64,000 nucleotides of DNA, taken from Bacteroidaceae bacterium (GTDB taxonomy: Bacteria > Bacteroidota > Bacteroidia > Bacteroidales > Bacteroidaceae). This document shows, piece by piece, positions 36,163 through 45,313 of this stretch. The notes beneath the pieces were generated by a model. The model did no database searches, was not told the origin of the DNA, and saw only the letters and a program-made list of their open reading frames with translations. A program made the position numbers and the translations under genes. The stretch lies in the NCBI GenBank assembly GCA_017547165.1, contig JAFYQK010000021.1:22615-86614 (forward strand), read 5' to 3'. Position 1 is the stretch's first letter. Each line of letters starts with the position of its first letter.

Positions 36163-37197
36163 CTATTTTGTTTCTGTTTTTGTGATTGATGTATCTGGTG
36201 TTTTCTTTTGTTTCTTCTCAAACGAATAGGCTATGTTGAAGGACAGGGCTGGGGCGCCCGAAGCGTAATTGCCATAGCCGATTCCCACCTTAATGCGCTT
36301 TATATTGATGCCAGCGCCAAAGGTGAGGCCTGCGGCTCCCTTGAGTTGGTTGCCACGACGGAAATTATATCCCATGGCAAGCCAAAAACGACCTTGGTAA
36401 AGGGTGAGGTCAGCACCAAGATCGAGGTGGTTCAAGAATATCTGGAAACCGTTGACCTTGCCATCAATGCTGGTGTGGTATCCTTTGCTCCAGTGAAACA
36501 TGTCGTAGAACATGAGGTGAAGTCGGAGTGGCAAACGCCCAATTCCCTTGCTAATGCCAAACTGGAGATCCATAGGCAGGGATTCGGCTACATCGCCGAA
36601 TGCCGATACCTGTCCGCCAAGATTTGCTGCAACGACAGAGAATGAGAAGTCCTTATCTTCGTTAAAATAATTGAGTCCAAGGTCCACTGCCAGCGCAATG
36701 CTTGAATATCCAGCATAGTTGGAGTACAGGAACTTACCGTTGACACCACCTGCCCAGCGGTCGCTCAGAAGGTAACTGTATCCGAAGGCTGCATTGAGGT
36801 CAAGAGCACTGCTGTTGCCCAGAAAATTTCCCTCACTATCTCTTTCGGGAATATCCCCATAACCAACGAACTGTGCCATGGCTGCCCAGGTGCCTCTTTC
36901 TCTGTGAGCTTGGACATAACTGATGCTCCCGGCATTGCTTCCTTTCATGAAGGTGAGAAAGTTGAAATTGAGCGTCTTATCACTTACAGAACTCATTAGC
37001 GATGGGTTCTGGAAAACAAGCGAAGCATCATCTTCAATCAATGAGATGTTCTTTCCTCCCAATGCAAGGGTATGCGACGAGGTAGGCAGGTTGAGGAAAT
37101 CATATATGGTTTTGTTGTTCTGCGAATGTGATGTCTGGGAAAATACTAACAAACAGATACAGCAAAATGAATATGATGCAAATTTACTATAGTTCAT
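36163..37197 (-). CDS. porQ: Type IX secretion protein PorQ
   Basis: A 344-residue protein with a signal peptide ([17 protein letters not shown]). The mature part begins [25 protein letters not shown] and continues [15 protein letters not shown], both typical of PorQ, followed by a FadL-like beta barrel with many aromatic-ended strands. PorQ is an outer-membrane part of the type IX secretion system attachment complex (PorU, V, Q, Z). The first gene of porQ-cmk-ispH. A -7 box is at 37216-37223. Start ATG 37197 was chosen; a 30-residue extension lies upstream. Confidence 0.85.
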   Translation of the reverse strand: MNYSKFASYSFCCICLLVFSQTSHSQNNKTIYDFLNLPTSSHTLALGGKNISLIEDDASLVFQNPSLMSSVSDKTLNFNFLTFMKGSNAGSISYVQAHRERGTWAAMAQFVGYGDIPERDSEGNFLGNSSALDLNAAFGYSYLLSDRWAGGVNGKFLYSNYAGYSSIALAVDLGLNYFNEDKDFSFSVVAANLGGQVSAFGDVAESLPMDLQFGISKGIGRLPLRLHLMFYDMFHWSKGYHTSIDGKVNGFQIFLNHLDLGADLTLYQGRFWLAMGYNFRRGNQLKGAAGLTFGAGINIKRIKVGIGYGNYASGAPALSFNIAYSFEKKQKKTPDTSITKTETK

Positions 37198-37215
37198 GGA
37201 ATAGTGATTTGACTT

Positions 37216-37223
37216 CAAAGATA
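37216..37223 (-). promoter_or_regulatory. -7 box of the porQ-cmk-ispH operon
   Basis: The minus strand reads TATCTTTG, 18 bp before the porQ ATG. No well-spaced -33 TTTG was found. Confidence 0.45.
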
Positions 37224-37319
37224 GAATATATTGTCTTATATTGAGAGATGTTCGGTGCAAAAAATGCATTTTGACTAAAAAAAACATAGGTGAGGAGTGA
37301 GTATGTAAAAAAAAAGTTC

Positions 37320-37327
37320 TACATTTG
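37320..37327 (+). promoter_or_regulatory. -7 box of the tonB-like gene
   Basis: TACATTTG, 37 bp upstream of the ATG at 37365. Confidence 0.45.
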
Positions 37328-37364
37328 CCTTGCAGTTGTGTATAAAAACGAAAAAAATATATCT

Positions 37365-38078
37365 ATGGAAGCAATCAAAACAGTTAACGAAGAACTTCGT
37401 AAACAAAAGTCAACCAGTCTGCTTATTGGTTATGTGGTTGTGCTGGCTGCCATGTTCGTGGCTTTTGAGTACACTACCCGTGATGTGGTTGTGCAGGATG
37501 ATGGTAAAATCTACGAAAGTGTTGTGCTTGAGGAAGATATGATTCCCATCACTCAGCAACAAGAGGTAGTTGCTCCTCCTCCAGCAGCTCCCAAGGTAGC
37601 AGAAATTATCAACATCGTTGAAAATGACACAGAACTTCCCGAAGAGGAGATTGAAACCAGCGAGGAGGTGAATCAGGCTATCACTACCGTTGTGGGTACA
37701 GGCGCTCCTACTGCAGTTGCTACTGGTCCTGTTGGTCCTATTGTTGAGGAGGTTGATGACGACCGCATCTTTGATGTTGTAGAGGAAAATGCTTCATTCC
37801 CCGGTGGTGACGAAGAGTGTATGAAGTGGTTGATGAAGAACATCAAGTATCCCGCAATTTGTCAGGAGCAGGGTGTTCAGGGTCGTGTAATCGTTGCTTT
37901 CGTTGTTAACCGTGACGGTTCTATCGTTGATGTTAAGGTTGTTCGTTCTCCAGACGAGAACCTTTCTGCCGAGGCTGTTCGCGTTGTTAAGTTGATGCCT
38001 AAGTGGAAGCCTGCTCGTCAGGGTAACAAGACAGTACGTTCTCGTTTCAACTTGCCCGTAATGTTCCGTTTGGGTTAA
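37365..38078 (+). CDS. TonB family energy transducer
   Basis: A 237-residue inner-membrane protein. One N-terminal membrane helix (SLLIGYVVVLAAMFVAFEY, residues about 18-37) anchors it, an acidic and Pro-rich linker spans the periplasm (VVAPPPAAPKV, EEIETSEEV), and the TonB C-terminal domain occupies the last 80 residues (FPGGDEECMKWLMKNIKYP, GVQGRVIVAFVVNRDGSIVDVKVV, MPKWKPARQGNKTVRSRFNLPV). It transmits the proton-motive force to outer-membrane receptors. The ExbB/ExbD partners are 2 kb downstream. The start ATG at 37365 was chosen over a 25-codon extension that overlaps the -7 box. Confidence 0.9.
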   Translation: MEAIKTVNEELRKQKSTSLLIGYVVVLAAMFVAFEYTTRDVVVQDDGKIYESVVLEEDMIPITQQQEVVAPPPAAPKVAEIINIVENDTELPEEEIETSEEVNQAITTVVGTGAPTAVATGPVGPIVEEVDDDRIFDVVEENASFPGGDEECMKWLMKNIKYPAICQEQGVQGRVIVAFVVNRDGSIVDVKVVRSPDENLSAEAVRVVKLMPKWKPARQGNKTVRSRFNLPVMFRLG

Positions 38079-38091
38079 TAATAAATATTTT

Positions 38092-39066
38092 ATGTACAGT
38101 TCAGAAGAAATTCTGGCTATGATAAATCAGGGGCTTGACGACCTTCAGTTGGATCGTCAGCCCCTTGGTTTATATAAGCCAATAAGGTATGTACTTGGAA
38201 TGGGGGGGAAGCGTGTGCGTCCAGTCTTGATGCTCCTTGTATATAATTTGTATAAAGATGACTTGCAAAAGGTCCTGCCGGTTGCTTTGGGCGTTGAGAC
38301 ATACCATAACTACACTCTACTGCATGATGATGTTATGGATAGAGCCGATGTCAGACGCGGCCATCCCTGTGTGCATAAAGTATGGAACGAGAATACTGCC
38401 ATCCTTAGTGGAGATAGTATGTTGGTGATGGCATATCAGTTGGTGGCACAATGTCAGTCGGAGCATTTGAAGGAGGTTTTGGATTTGTTCACCCAAACGG
38501 CTCTTGAAATAGGCGAGGGACAACAGTATGATGTTGATTTTGAGCAGCGTATGGATGTACGTCCCGAGGAGTATGTTGAGATGATACGTCTCAAGACAAG
38601 TGTGCTTTTGGCATGTGCTATGAAGTTGGGTGCCATTATGGCTGGAGTTCCCGAAAAAGATGCGGAACTGATGTATGGCATCGGCGAGAGCGTAGGTTTG
38701 GCTTTTCAGTTGCAGGATGATATGCTTGATGTCTATGGAGATTATGAGACGTTTGGCAAACGCATAGGTGGAGATATTCTATGCAACAAGAAGACTTATA
38801 TGCTGATTAAAGCTCTCGAGGGAGCAAATGCCGAACAGCGTGCCGAATTGGAGCGTTGGCTTATGGCTACTGATTATAACGAAGAGGAGAAAATTGCGGC
38901 CGTTAAGGCGTTGTACGACAGTATTGGTGTTCGTGAAATATGCCAGAGTCTGATCAATGACTATTTCAAGAAGGCTCAAACGTTGTTGGACGAAGTCTCT
39001 CTCTCTGTTGAGAAGAAGCAGATTCTTTGGCAGTATATCCTCACGCTTTTAGGAAGAAAAAGTTAA
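38092..39066 (+). CDS. Polyprenyl diphosphate synthase
   Basis: A 324-residue isoprenyl diphosphate synthase that extends allylic diphosphates with IPP, using Mg2+. The first aspartate-rich motif is LLHDDVMDRADVRRG (DDxxD) near residue 83, and the second is QLQDDMLDVYGD (DDxxD) near 206. Short GGKRVRP at residues 35-41 binds IPP. Length and the single small residue before the first motif fit a short or medium-chain producer, but chain length cannot be read from sequence alone. It starts 13 bp after tonB and its stop overlaps the tatD start by 1 bp. Confidence 0.9.
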   Translation: MYSSEEILAMINQGLDDLQLDRQPLGLYKPIRYVLGMGGKRVRPVLMLLVYNLYKDDLQKVLPVALGVETYHNYTLLHDDVMDRADVRRGHPCVHKVWNENTAILSGDSMLVMAYQLVAQCQSEHLKEVLDLFTQTALEIGEGQQYDVDFEQRMDVRPEEYVEMIRLKTSVLLACAMKLGAIMAGVPEKDAELMYGIGESVGLAFQLQDDMLDVYGDYETFGKRIGGDILCNKKTYMLIKALEGANAEQRAELERWLMATDYNEEEKIAAVKALYDSIGVREICQSLINDYFKKAQTLLDEVSLSVEKKQILWQYILTLLGRKS

Positions 39067-39821
39067 TGATAGATACACACAGCCATATTTATGTAGAGGA
39101 TTTTGAAAAAGACCTTGATGAGGTCGTTTTAAGAGCACAACAGGCTGGAATAGAGAAGATTCTCTTGCCAAATATCAATGAGGAGAGTGTTGGTCGTATG
39201 TTTGCCTTGGTCGACAGGTATCCTGCCTATTGCTCTGCCATGATAGGACTTCATCCCGAGGATGTTCGCAAGGATTGGAAGCAGGTTTTGGAGAGAATGG
39301 AACCTTATCTCGACAGGGCTGTTGCTGTGGGCGAAGTGGGGCTGGATTTCTATTGGGATGCAACCTACAAATCAGAGCAGTTGGATGCTTTTGAATACCA
39401 GATAGAATGGGCAAAGAAGTACAACCTTCCTTTGGTCATACACATGCGTAAGGCCGAACCCGAACTGCTTGCTATAATGGACCGCCATAGAGATGACAGG
39501 CTGAGGGGTGTCTTCCATTGTTTCGGCGGAAGCAAGGAGTCTGCATCGCGATTCCTTAAACATGAGGGTTTTGTGCTTGGTATCGGAGGTGTGGTGACAT
39601 TCAAGAACAGTCACCTGGCTGAGACCTTGAGGCATGTGCCTATGGATAGGATTGTTCTTGAGACTGACGCCCCATATCTGACACCTGTTCCCTTTAGGGG
39701 AAAGCGAAACGAACCGGCTTATGTCAGACATGTTGCCGAGTTCCTGTCAAACCTGTATGGCGTATCTTTGGAGGAGATTACCGAGGTTACCAATTCTACC
39801 GTGAAGCGAATTTTTGGCTAA
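39066..39821 (+). CDS. TatD family metal-dependent hydrolase
   Basis: A 251-residue TatD-type TIM-barrel DNase/hydrolase. The metal ligands are in MIDTHSHIY (HxH near residues 5-7), the conserved GEVGLDFYW segment (Glu near 92), VIHMRKAEPE and FHCFGGSKE (His), and the final Asp is in LETDAPYLTP. The start ATG overlaps the polyprenyl synthase stop by 1 bp, so translation is coupled. Family members act on 3' ends of DNA or on D-amino-acyl tRNA-like substrates; which applies here is not known. Confidence 0.9.
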   Translation: MIDTHSHIYVEDFEKDLDEVVLRAQQAGIEKILLPNINEESVGRMFALVDRYPAYCSAMIGLHPEDVRKDWKQVLERMEPYLDRAVAVGEVGLDFYWDATYKSEQLDAFEYQIEWAKKYNLPLVIHMRKAEPELLAIMDRHRDDRLRGVFHCFGGSKESASRFLKHEGFVLGIGGVVTFKNSHLAETLRHVPMDRIVLETDAPYLTPVPFRGKRNEPAYVRHVAEFLSNLYGVSLEEITEVTNSTVKRIFG

Positions 39822-39960
39822 ATAATGTGTTAAAAGCGATTTGGATATCATGAGCCAATATTAACAGGGCAATAATGCTTGGTAGATGTCTCTATTATTG
39901 ACTGAATCTTAATATAAATATGTAAAAACACCGCGATAAGGCAACTTTTTTGTTAAATAG

Positions 39961-39992
39961 TTGTGTTAAGTCGGTTAAAAATCATATTTTTG
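39961..39992 (+). promoter_or_regulatory. Promoter of the tRNA-Ser gene
   Basis: TTG at 39961-39963, a 21 bp spacer and TATTTTTG at 39985-39992, 17 bp upstream of the tRNA. It might also serve the downstream exbB operon. Confidence 0.65.
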
Positions 39993-40009
39993 TATCCGCA
40001 AAGTGCTTT

Positions 40010-40097
40010 GGAGAGGTGCTCGAGTGGTTGAAGAGGCACGCCTGGAAAGCGTGTATACGTCAAAAGCGTATCACGGGTTCGAATCCCGTTCTCTCCG
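40010..40097 (+). tRNA. tRNA-Ser(GGA)
   Basis: An 88-nt class II tRNA. The acceptor stem pairs GGAGAGG with TCTCTCC (one G-T pair at the end), the anticodon stem CACGC/GCGTG holds the loop CTGGAAA with anticodon GGA, a long variable arm (TACG...CGTA) follows, and the T arm has GGTTCGAATCC. The CCA end is not encoded. It reads UCC and UCU serine codons. Confidence 0.95.
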
Positions 40098-40159
40098 CAC
40101 AGAAGAGTTTTGACGATAAAATTAAACTATAATAATAAACCTAAAAAATTACCAAAACA

Positions 40160-41002
40160 ATGAAAAAGTTTTTTGCTATTGTTGCGATGGTAGCTGCATG
40201 CTCTTTCGCTTCAACTTCATCTGTAATGGCTCAGGAAGATGCAGCTGCTGTTGATTCTGCTGTTGTTGATTCTGCTGTTGTTGATTCTGCTGCAAGTGAG
40301 GTAGCTGAAGAGGCTGCTCCTGTTGAGGCTGCTGCTCCCGTTGAGGAGGAAGAGAACCTTCACAAGACATTGAAGACTAAGTTCATCGAGGGTGACGCTG
40401 GCTTTATGTCATTGGTTGCTATCGCATTGGTTCTTGGTTTGGCTTTCTGTATTGAGCGCGTTGTTTATTTGAGCTTGGCTCAGGTTAACACTCGCAAGTT
40501 CTGTGCTGATTTGGCTGCTTTGGTAGCTGCAGGCAAGGTTGAGCAGGCTATTGCTAAGGCTAAGGCTACTCGTGGTCCTGTTGCTCAGATTAGCCGTAAG
40601 GCTTTGGAGTGCTTGAACAGCAACGACCAGAACGATATGGCAACTATCGAGCGTACCATTAATATGGAGGCTGAGGTACAGGGTTCTTACCTCGAGGAGA
40701 ACTGCTCATGGATCACTTTGTTCATCGCTATGGCTCCTTCTCTCGGTTTCTTGGGTACTGTGATCGGTATGGTAATGGCGTTCGACGACATCCAGCGTGC
40801 CGGTGATATCAGCCCCACTGTTGTTGCTGGTGGTATGAAGGTGGCTTTGATTACTACCATTTTCGGTATCGTTGTTGCTTTGATTCTTCAGGTATTCTAC
40901 AACTTCATTTTGGCTCGCGTTGAGGCTCTTACCGGTAACATGGAAGAGGCTGCTCAGGAACTTCTGGTAATGTGCGTAAGAAGCGAGAAGAGCAAGAAGT
41001 AA
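40160..41002 (+). CDS. exbB: MotA/TolQ/ExbB proton channel protein
   Basis: A 280-residue ExbB homologue, with a cleavable-looking signal (IVAMVAACSFASTSSVMAQ) and then an Ala/Val/Glu-rich linker with repeated VDSAV units. The channel core has three membrane helices (about residues 78-98, 180-200, 220-245) and the conserved FIAMAPSLGFLGTVIGMVMAF and LITTIFGIVVAL segments that form the proton path. It forms an inner-membrane complex with ExbD and TonB. First gene of an operon with the 41060, exbD and second exbD genes. Confidence 0.9.
   Translation: MKKFFAIVAMVAACSFASTSSVMAQEDAAAVDSAVVDSAVVDSAASEVAEEAAPVEAAAPVEEEENLHKTLKTKFIEGDAGFMSLVAIALVLGLAFCIERVVYLSLAQVNTRKFCADLAALVAAGKVEQAIAKAKATRGPVAQISRKALECLNSNDQNDMATIERTINMEAEVQGSYLEENCSWITLFIAMAPSLGFLGTVIGMVMAFDDIQRAGDISPTVVAGGMKVALITTIFGIVVALILQVFYNFILARVEALTGNMEEAAQELLVMCVRSEKSKK
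40249..40292 (+). repeat. 15-bp tandem repeat inside exbB
   Basis: Three copies of about 15 bp (GTTGATTCTGCTGTT) encode VDSAV units in the linker after the signal peptide. Changes in copy number would keep the frame. Confidence 0.7.
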
Positions 41003-41059
41003 TTTGTTCGAGTATCTAAAAATTAAAGTCTCAACAGTCATTATAAAGGAGAAATAATA

Positions 41060-41545
41060 ATGAAACTTCAAAATATTTCAAGATACGCTTTGTTGGCTGT
41101 AGTTGGTCTCAGTCTTGTCGTTTTCTTTGTCTTCTTCGGTTTGTGGGGAGATGAGAAAATGGGTGAGTATGATGCCCCCGCATTCACAGACCTTTTGCTT
41201 GTGTGGATGTATATCTTGGGCGTTGTTACTACAGTTTTGACAGTGTGGTCTGTTGTTAAGACCGCTATGGGCGCTAAGAGTGCTGGCTCTGGATCTGCTT
41301 CAGGCGTACCAAGCACCAAGATTACTGTTTGCACATGGGCTCTGTTTGTTGCGTCTTTGGTTATCGGTTATGTAATCGGTCTTGGCGCAGAGGAGTTTGT
41401 TGCAGCTGACGGTACAGTTACAAGCAGCTTCATGGTAACAATTACAGATATGTTCATTTGGAGTATCTATATCTTGTTCCTTGCTGTTATTGTTGCTGTT
41501 GGTGTAGCAATGAGTGGTGTTTTAACCAAGACTGCATCTAAGTAA
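41060..41545 (+). CDS. Membrane protein in the exb operon
   Basis: A 161-residue protein with about four hydrophobic segments (residues 8-28, 45-67, 90-108 and 127-150) and a short Gly/Ser-rich cytoplasmic loop (GAKSAGSGSASG). No recognised domain. It lies between exbB and exbD and is 57 bp after exbB, so it is expressed with the proton-channel complex. A membrane protein in this place is common in Bacteroidales, which suggests a helper or extra subunit (inference). Confidence 0.75.
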   Translation: MKLQNISRYALLAVVGLSLVVFFVFFGLWGDEKMGEYDAPAFTDLLLVWMYILGVVTTVLTVWSVVKTAMGAKSAGSGSASGVPSTKITVCTWALFVASLVIGYVIGLGAEEFVAADGTVTSSFMVTITDMFIWSIYILFLAVIVAVGVAMSGVLTKTASK

Positions 41546-41566
41546 TTAACGTTAAAACAGAAAGAT

Positions 41567-42157
41567 ATGGGTAAGAAAAAGAAAAAAGTGCCTGCGTTGA
41601 ACTCAAGTTCAACTGCTGACATATCTTTTATTTTGCTTATCTTCTTCCTTGTGACAACTTCAATGGATACTGATAGCGGTCTTTCTCGAAGACTGCCTCA
41701 GCCACCAGATAAGGAACAAGAAGATGCGCAGATTGACGTTAAGGAAAGAAATGTACTTAATGTGAGATTGAATGCAGCAGGTGCCTTGATGTGCAACTCA
41801 GACATTATAGATGTGAACTTGTTGTGCGATCGTGCAAAGGAATTCATTGCTAACCCCAATGATTTAAGCACTTTGCCTGAAAAGCATGCAAAGACCATCG
41901 ATTTGTTGGGTAACTGTTATGTAACAGACAAGCACGTCATTTCTGTACAGACCGACCGTGGTACACCTTACGAAGTTTACTTCCAGGTACAGAACGAGTT
42001 GGTTCGCGCATACAATGAGTTGCGTGACGAATTGGCAAAGAGCAAGTTCGGTCGTCCCTACGAGGCTTTGACAGACGAGCAGAAGGTAGCTGTACGAGCT
42101 TACTATCCCCAGAAGATCTCTGAGGCAGAACCTAAAACATATGGAGGAACCAAATAA
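41567..42157 (+). CDS. exbD: ExbD/TolR biopolymer transport protein (first copy)
   Basis: A 196-residue ExbD-type protein with one N-terminal membrane helix (DISFILLIFFLVTTSMDTDSG, residues about 18-38) carrying the proton-handling Asp of the family at the start (ADISFILLIFF). The periplasmic C-terminal part is longer than the usual ExbD. It is preceded by 21 bp and overlaps the second ExbD gene by 1 bp. Confidence 0.87.
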   Translation: MGKKKKKVPALNSSSTADISFILLIFFLVTTSMDTDSGLSRRLPQPPDKEQEDAQIDVKERNVLNVRLNAAGALMCNSDIIDVNLLCDRAKEFIANPNDLSTLPEKHAKTIDLLGNCYVTDKHVISVQTDRGTPYEVYFQVQNELVRAYNELRDELAKSKFGRPYEALTDEQKVAVRAYYPQKISEAEPKTYGGTK

Positions 42158-42615
42158 TGGCAGGATTTAAGAAAAAAGAAAGTCGCGAAATGCCTGAGAT
42201 GAACACATCATCTCTTCCTGACTTGATCTTCACCATTTTGTTCTTCTTTATGATTGTAACAACCATGCGTGAAGTTACATTGAAGGTTAAGTTCACTGTT
42301 CCTTCTGGTACAGAATTGGAGAAGTTGACAAAGAAGAGTGCTGTAAGTTATATCTACGTTGGTCCTCCAACAGATGCGCTCCGCGCTCAGTTGGGTAGCA
42401 GCACACGTATTCAGTTGAATGACCGTTTTGCTGAGCCACGTGAAGTTATGGACTTTGTCGCTCAGGAGCGTCAGGGAATGACAAACCAGGCAGAGCAGAT
42501 CATCTCTATTAAGGCTGATTCGCGCACTCAGATGGGTATCATTACTGATATTAAAGAGGTATTGAGAAAGTCTTGGGCTCTGCGTATCAACTACTCTGCA
42601 ACTCGTAGAAATTAA
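42157..42615 (+). CDS. exbD: ExbD/TolR biopolymer transport protein (second copy)
   Basis: A 152-residue ExbD-type protein with the membrane helix and proton-handling Asp in SLPDLIFTILFFFMIVTTM (residues about 15-33). The C-terminal half is periplasmic. The ATG overlaps the stop of the first ExbD by 1 bp. Two different ExbD subunits after one ExbB is a frequent Bacteroidales arrangement. A terminator follows. Confidence 0.87.
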   Translation: MAGFKKKESREMPEMNTSSLPDLIFTILFFFMIVTTMREVTLKVKFTVPSGTELEKLTKKSAVSYIYVGPPTDALRAQLGSSTRIQLNDRFAEPREVMDFVAQERQGMTNQAEQIISIKADSRTQMGIITDIKEVLRKSWALRINYSATRRN

Positions 42616-42636
42616 TTTTCATCGAAAACTGATATA

Positions 42637-42672
42637 ATGAACGGGAGTCCCTATGACTTCCGTTCATTTGTT
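42637..42672 (+). terminator. Terminator after the exb operon
   Basis: A 13-bp stem (42637-42649 with 42655-42667, one G-T wobble) around a 5-nt loop and a T-rich tail TTGTTT. Confidence 0.75.
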
Positions 42673-42699
42673 TAAATGACATTAAATATACGATATATT

Positions 42700-43191
42700 A
42701 TGCAGATAAACATTATTGCAGCTGTAGCACAGAATAAGGCTATTGGACACGACAACAAGTTGCTTTATTGGTTGCCCAATGATTTAAAGAGGTTCAAGAC
42801 CCTAACCTCAGGACACACTATTGTTATGGGTAGAAAGACTTTCGAAAGTTTGCCGAAGGGCGCTTTGCCTAACCGCAGGAATGTGGTTTTGTCTAATAGT
42901 ATTAGCGAACTTCCTGGTGCTGAGGTGTTTTCAGATTTAAATTCTGCTTTGGCTTCTTGCAACGAGAATGAGGTAGTGTATATTATAGGTGGTGAAAGTG
43001 TATACCGTGAATCTCTTTCTATAGCCGACAGATTATGTCTTACAGAGATTGACGCTTTACCAGAGATTGCTGATGCTTTTTTCCCAGATTTTACCTTGAC
43101 AGAGTGGAGGGAGGAGTGGAGCGAATCCCATGTCTCTGATGAGAAACATGCGCATAACTATAGGTTTGTAGATTATGTGAGAGTGCCATAA
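42700..43191 (+). CDS. folA: Dihydrofolate reductase
   Basis: A 163-residue DHFR that reduces dihydrofolate to tetrahydrofolate with NADPH. The N-terminus INIIAAVAQNKAIGHDNKLLYWLPND includes the catalytic acid (D in PNDLKRF) and the LYWLPND motif, followed by VMGRKTFESLP and VYIIGGESVY (NADPH binding). Start is ATG at 42700; eight upstream codons are rejected because they precede the conserved MQINIIAAV. It is followed closely by thyA, the enzyme that makes its substrate. Confidence 0.93.
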   Translation: MQINIIAAVAQNKAIGHDNKLLYWLPNDLKRFKTLTSGHTIVMGRKTFESLPKGALPNRRNVVLSNSISELPGAEVFSDLNSALASCNENEVVYIIGGESVYRESLSIADRLCLTEIDALPEIADAFFPDFTLTEWREEWSESHVSDEKHAHNYRFVDYVRVP

Positions 43192-43229
43192 CCCAGAATC
43201 CTTTCCTATTACACAATACTTAGATTCTT

Positions 43230-44027
43230 ATGAAACAATACATCGATTTGCTCAATAGAATACTCTCTGAGGGAACAACAAAAAGCGACCGTACAGGTAC
43301 TGGCACTATCAGCATCTTCGGTCATCAAATGAGATTCAATCTCGAGGAAGGTTTTCCTTTGCTGACTACAAAAAAGGTTCATCTCAAGAGTATTATTTAC
43401 GAACTTCTCTGGTTTCTTCAGGGCAATACCAATGCCAAATGGCTACAGGAGCGTGGTGTGCGCATTTGGAATGAGTGGGCTGACCCAGAGACTGGCGACC
43501 TTGGTCATATCTATGGATATCAGTGGCGTTCTTGGCCAGATTACAATGGAGGTTTTATTGACCAGATTCAACAGGCTGTGGATACAATAAAGAACGATCC
43601 CGATTGTCGTAGAATAATTGTGTCTGCATGGAATGTAGCAGATTTGGACAACATGAACCTACCTCCTTGTCATGCCTTCTTCCAGTTTTATGTGGCCAAT
43701 GGCAAGTTGTCTTTGCAACTCTATCAGCGCAGTGCTGATACGTTTTTGGGCGTGCCTTTCAACATTGCATCTTATGCTCTTCTTTGTATGATGATGGCAC
43801 AGGTATGTGGCTTGAAACCAGGTGAGTTCATACATACCACTGGCGACACACATATCTACACCAACCACATGGAACAGATTCACGAACAGTTGTCTCGTGA
43901 GCCCCGTTCGCTTCCTCGTATGATACTTAATCCCGAGGTCAAGAACATCTTTGACTTTAAGTACGAGGACTTCACTCTTGAGGATTATGACCCATGGCCT
44001 GCCATCAAGGGAGTGGTGTCCGTTTAA
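43230..44027 (+). CDS. thyA: Thymidylate synthase
   Basis: A 265-residue enzyme that makes dTMP from dUMP with methylene-tetrahydrofolate. The catalytic Cys is C147 in [12 protein letters not shown], the dUMP-binding Arg set is in [16 protein letters not shown] and [11 protein letters not shown], and [20 protein letters not shown] is the family signature. Length is standard. It is 38 bp after folA. The stop codon falls in the first unit of the heptameric repeat at 44022. Confidence 0.95.
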   Translation: MKQYIDLLNRILSEGTTKSDRTGTGTISIFGHQMRFNLEEGFPLLTTKKVHLKSIIYELLWFLQGNTNAKWLQERGVRIWNEWADPETGDLGHIYGYQWRSWPDYNGGFIDQIQQAVDTIKNDPDCRRIIVSAWNVADLDNMNLPPCHAFFQFYVANGKLSLQLYQRSADTFLGVPFNIASYALLCMMMAQVCGLKPGEFIHTTGDTHIYTNHMEQIHEQLSREPRSLPRMILNPEVKNIFDFKYEDFTLEDYDPWPAIKGVVSV

Positions 44028-44073
44028 CGCTGAGCGGTGAACAGTGAGCGTTTAGCGTTTAGCGGATGAGCGC
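44022..44073 (+). repeat. Heptameric tandem repeat at the thyA end
   Basis: Seven units of 7 bp drift from GTTTAAC, GCTGAGC, GGTGAAC, AGTGAGC to GTTTAGC twice and GGATGAG. The thyA stop lies in the first unit. Confidence 0.7.
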
Positions 44074-44089
44074 AAAACAGAAAATTTCT

Positions 44090-45313
44090 ATGCAACAACT
44101 ACCAGAGGATTTCATAACCCTGATTAGGGAACACTATGGCGAGAGTGATGCCGAGGCTTTGTGCTGTGCCTTGCTCAATACAGAGCCGGAGGTGTCTGTG
44201 CGTCTAAACAGACGTAAGATTAAGCTCAATGAGGCATTGCACCCGTTGCTTGACCTGGACAAGGTTGATGGTGTGAATGCTGTTGAATGGTGTGATGATG
44301 CCTTTTATCTTTCCGAGCGTCCTCCATTTACCTTCGACCCTCTTTTGCATGTAGGTGCATATTATGTTCAGGAAGCATCTTCAATGTATGTGGCAAAGTT
44401 GATGAAGGATTATGGTCCCGATATTCAATGTAGTGCATTGGACCTTTGTGCGGCTCCTGGTGGAAAGAGTACTCTCTTGGCTGGACTTTTACCCGAAGGT
44501 TCATTGCTGATTAGTAATGAACCGATGCCCAAGCGTGCTCATATCCTTGCCGAGAATATGCAGAAATGGACTCGTATGCCTTTGGGAGAGTATCCAGTTG
44601 AGTGTATGGTTACCAACAATTATCCTGCTGATTTCGGTGCTTTCTCTGATTGTTTTGATGTGGTAGTTACAGATGTGCCTTGTTCTGGCGAAGGTATGTT
44701 CCGTAAGGATGAACAGGCCGTAGCAGAATGGAGCATGGATAATGTGATGATGTGCGTTGAACGCCAGCGTGGCATTCTTCAAGACATTTGGCATACTCTC
44801 CGTGATGGTGGTCTGCTTATCTATAGTACTTGCACCTTCAACAGGCACGAGGACGAGGAGAATGCACAATGGATATGTTCTTATTTGGGAGGTGAACTTC
44901 TTGAGCAGCGTCATTTCTTGCCCGGTCGTGATAGGGGAGAGGGTTTTTACTGTGCAGCTATACGCAAAACGAAAGGAGTAGAGACTACTGACACATTCTT
45001 TGATTCAGGTGAGTTCTCTGCGCATAAGGCCTCTGTCATCCGCAAGGCACAGCGTACGCTTAGGCTAATGCCACAAGTGTTTGTATGCGAGGGTCCACTG
45101 ATAGACTTGTCTTACGACCAAGCCTTGAGTTATCTTCGTAGAGAAGCAATTCGTGTTGATGCTCCAAAGGGACCAGTTACCTTATCCTATATGGGGCTTC
45201 CTCTCGGACCTGGCAAGGGCGTGGGTAACAGAATCAACAACCTTTATCCCGATGCATGGCGAATAAGGACCAGTTATACCAAGAAGTGGAGTCTTGGGGA
45301 AACGGAAAACTGA
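44090..45313 (+). CDS. NOL1/NOP2/Sun-type rRNA cytosine-C5 methyltransferase (RsmF-like)
   Basis: A 407-residue RNA 5-methylcytosine methyltransferase. SAM motif I is LDLCAAPGGKSTLLAGLL (near residue 120), motif IV with the first Cys is DVPCSGEGMFRKD (near 208), and motif VI with the catalytic Cys is IYSTCTFNRHEDEEN (near 252). The C-terminal third is an RsmF-type PUA-like region. Start ATG 44090 was chosen: the eight-codon extension comes from the heptameric repeat. Its stop also lies inside a 7-bp repeat. The target base is not assigned; RsmF (m5C1407) is likely. Confidence 0.87.
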   Translation: MQQLPEDFITLIREHYGESDAEALCCALLNTEPEVSVRLNRRKIKLNEALHPLLDLDKVDGVNAVEWCDDAFYLSERPPFTFDPLLHVGAYYVQEASSMYVAKLMKDYGPDIQCSALDLCAAPGGKSTLLAGLLPEGSLLISNEPMPKRAHILAENMQKWTRMPLGEYPVECMVTNNYPADFGAFSDCFDVVVTDVPCSGEGMFRKDEQAVAEWSMDNVMMCVERQRGILQDIWHTLRDGGLLIYSTCTFNRHEDEENAQWICSYLGGELLEQRHFLPGRDRGEGFYCAAIRKTKGVETTDTFFDSGEFSAHKASVIRKAQRTLRLMPQVFVCEGPLIDLSYDQALSYLRREAIRVDAPKGPVTLSYMGLPLGPGKGVGNRINNLYPDAWRIRTSYTKKWSLGETEN

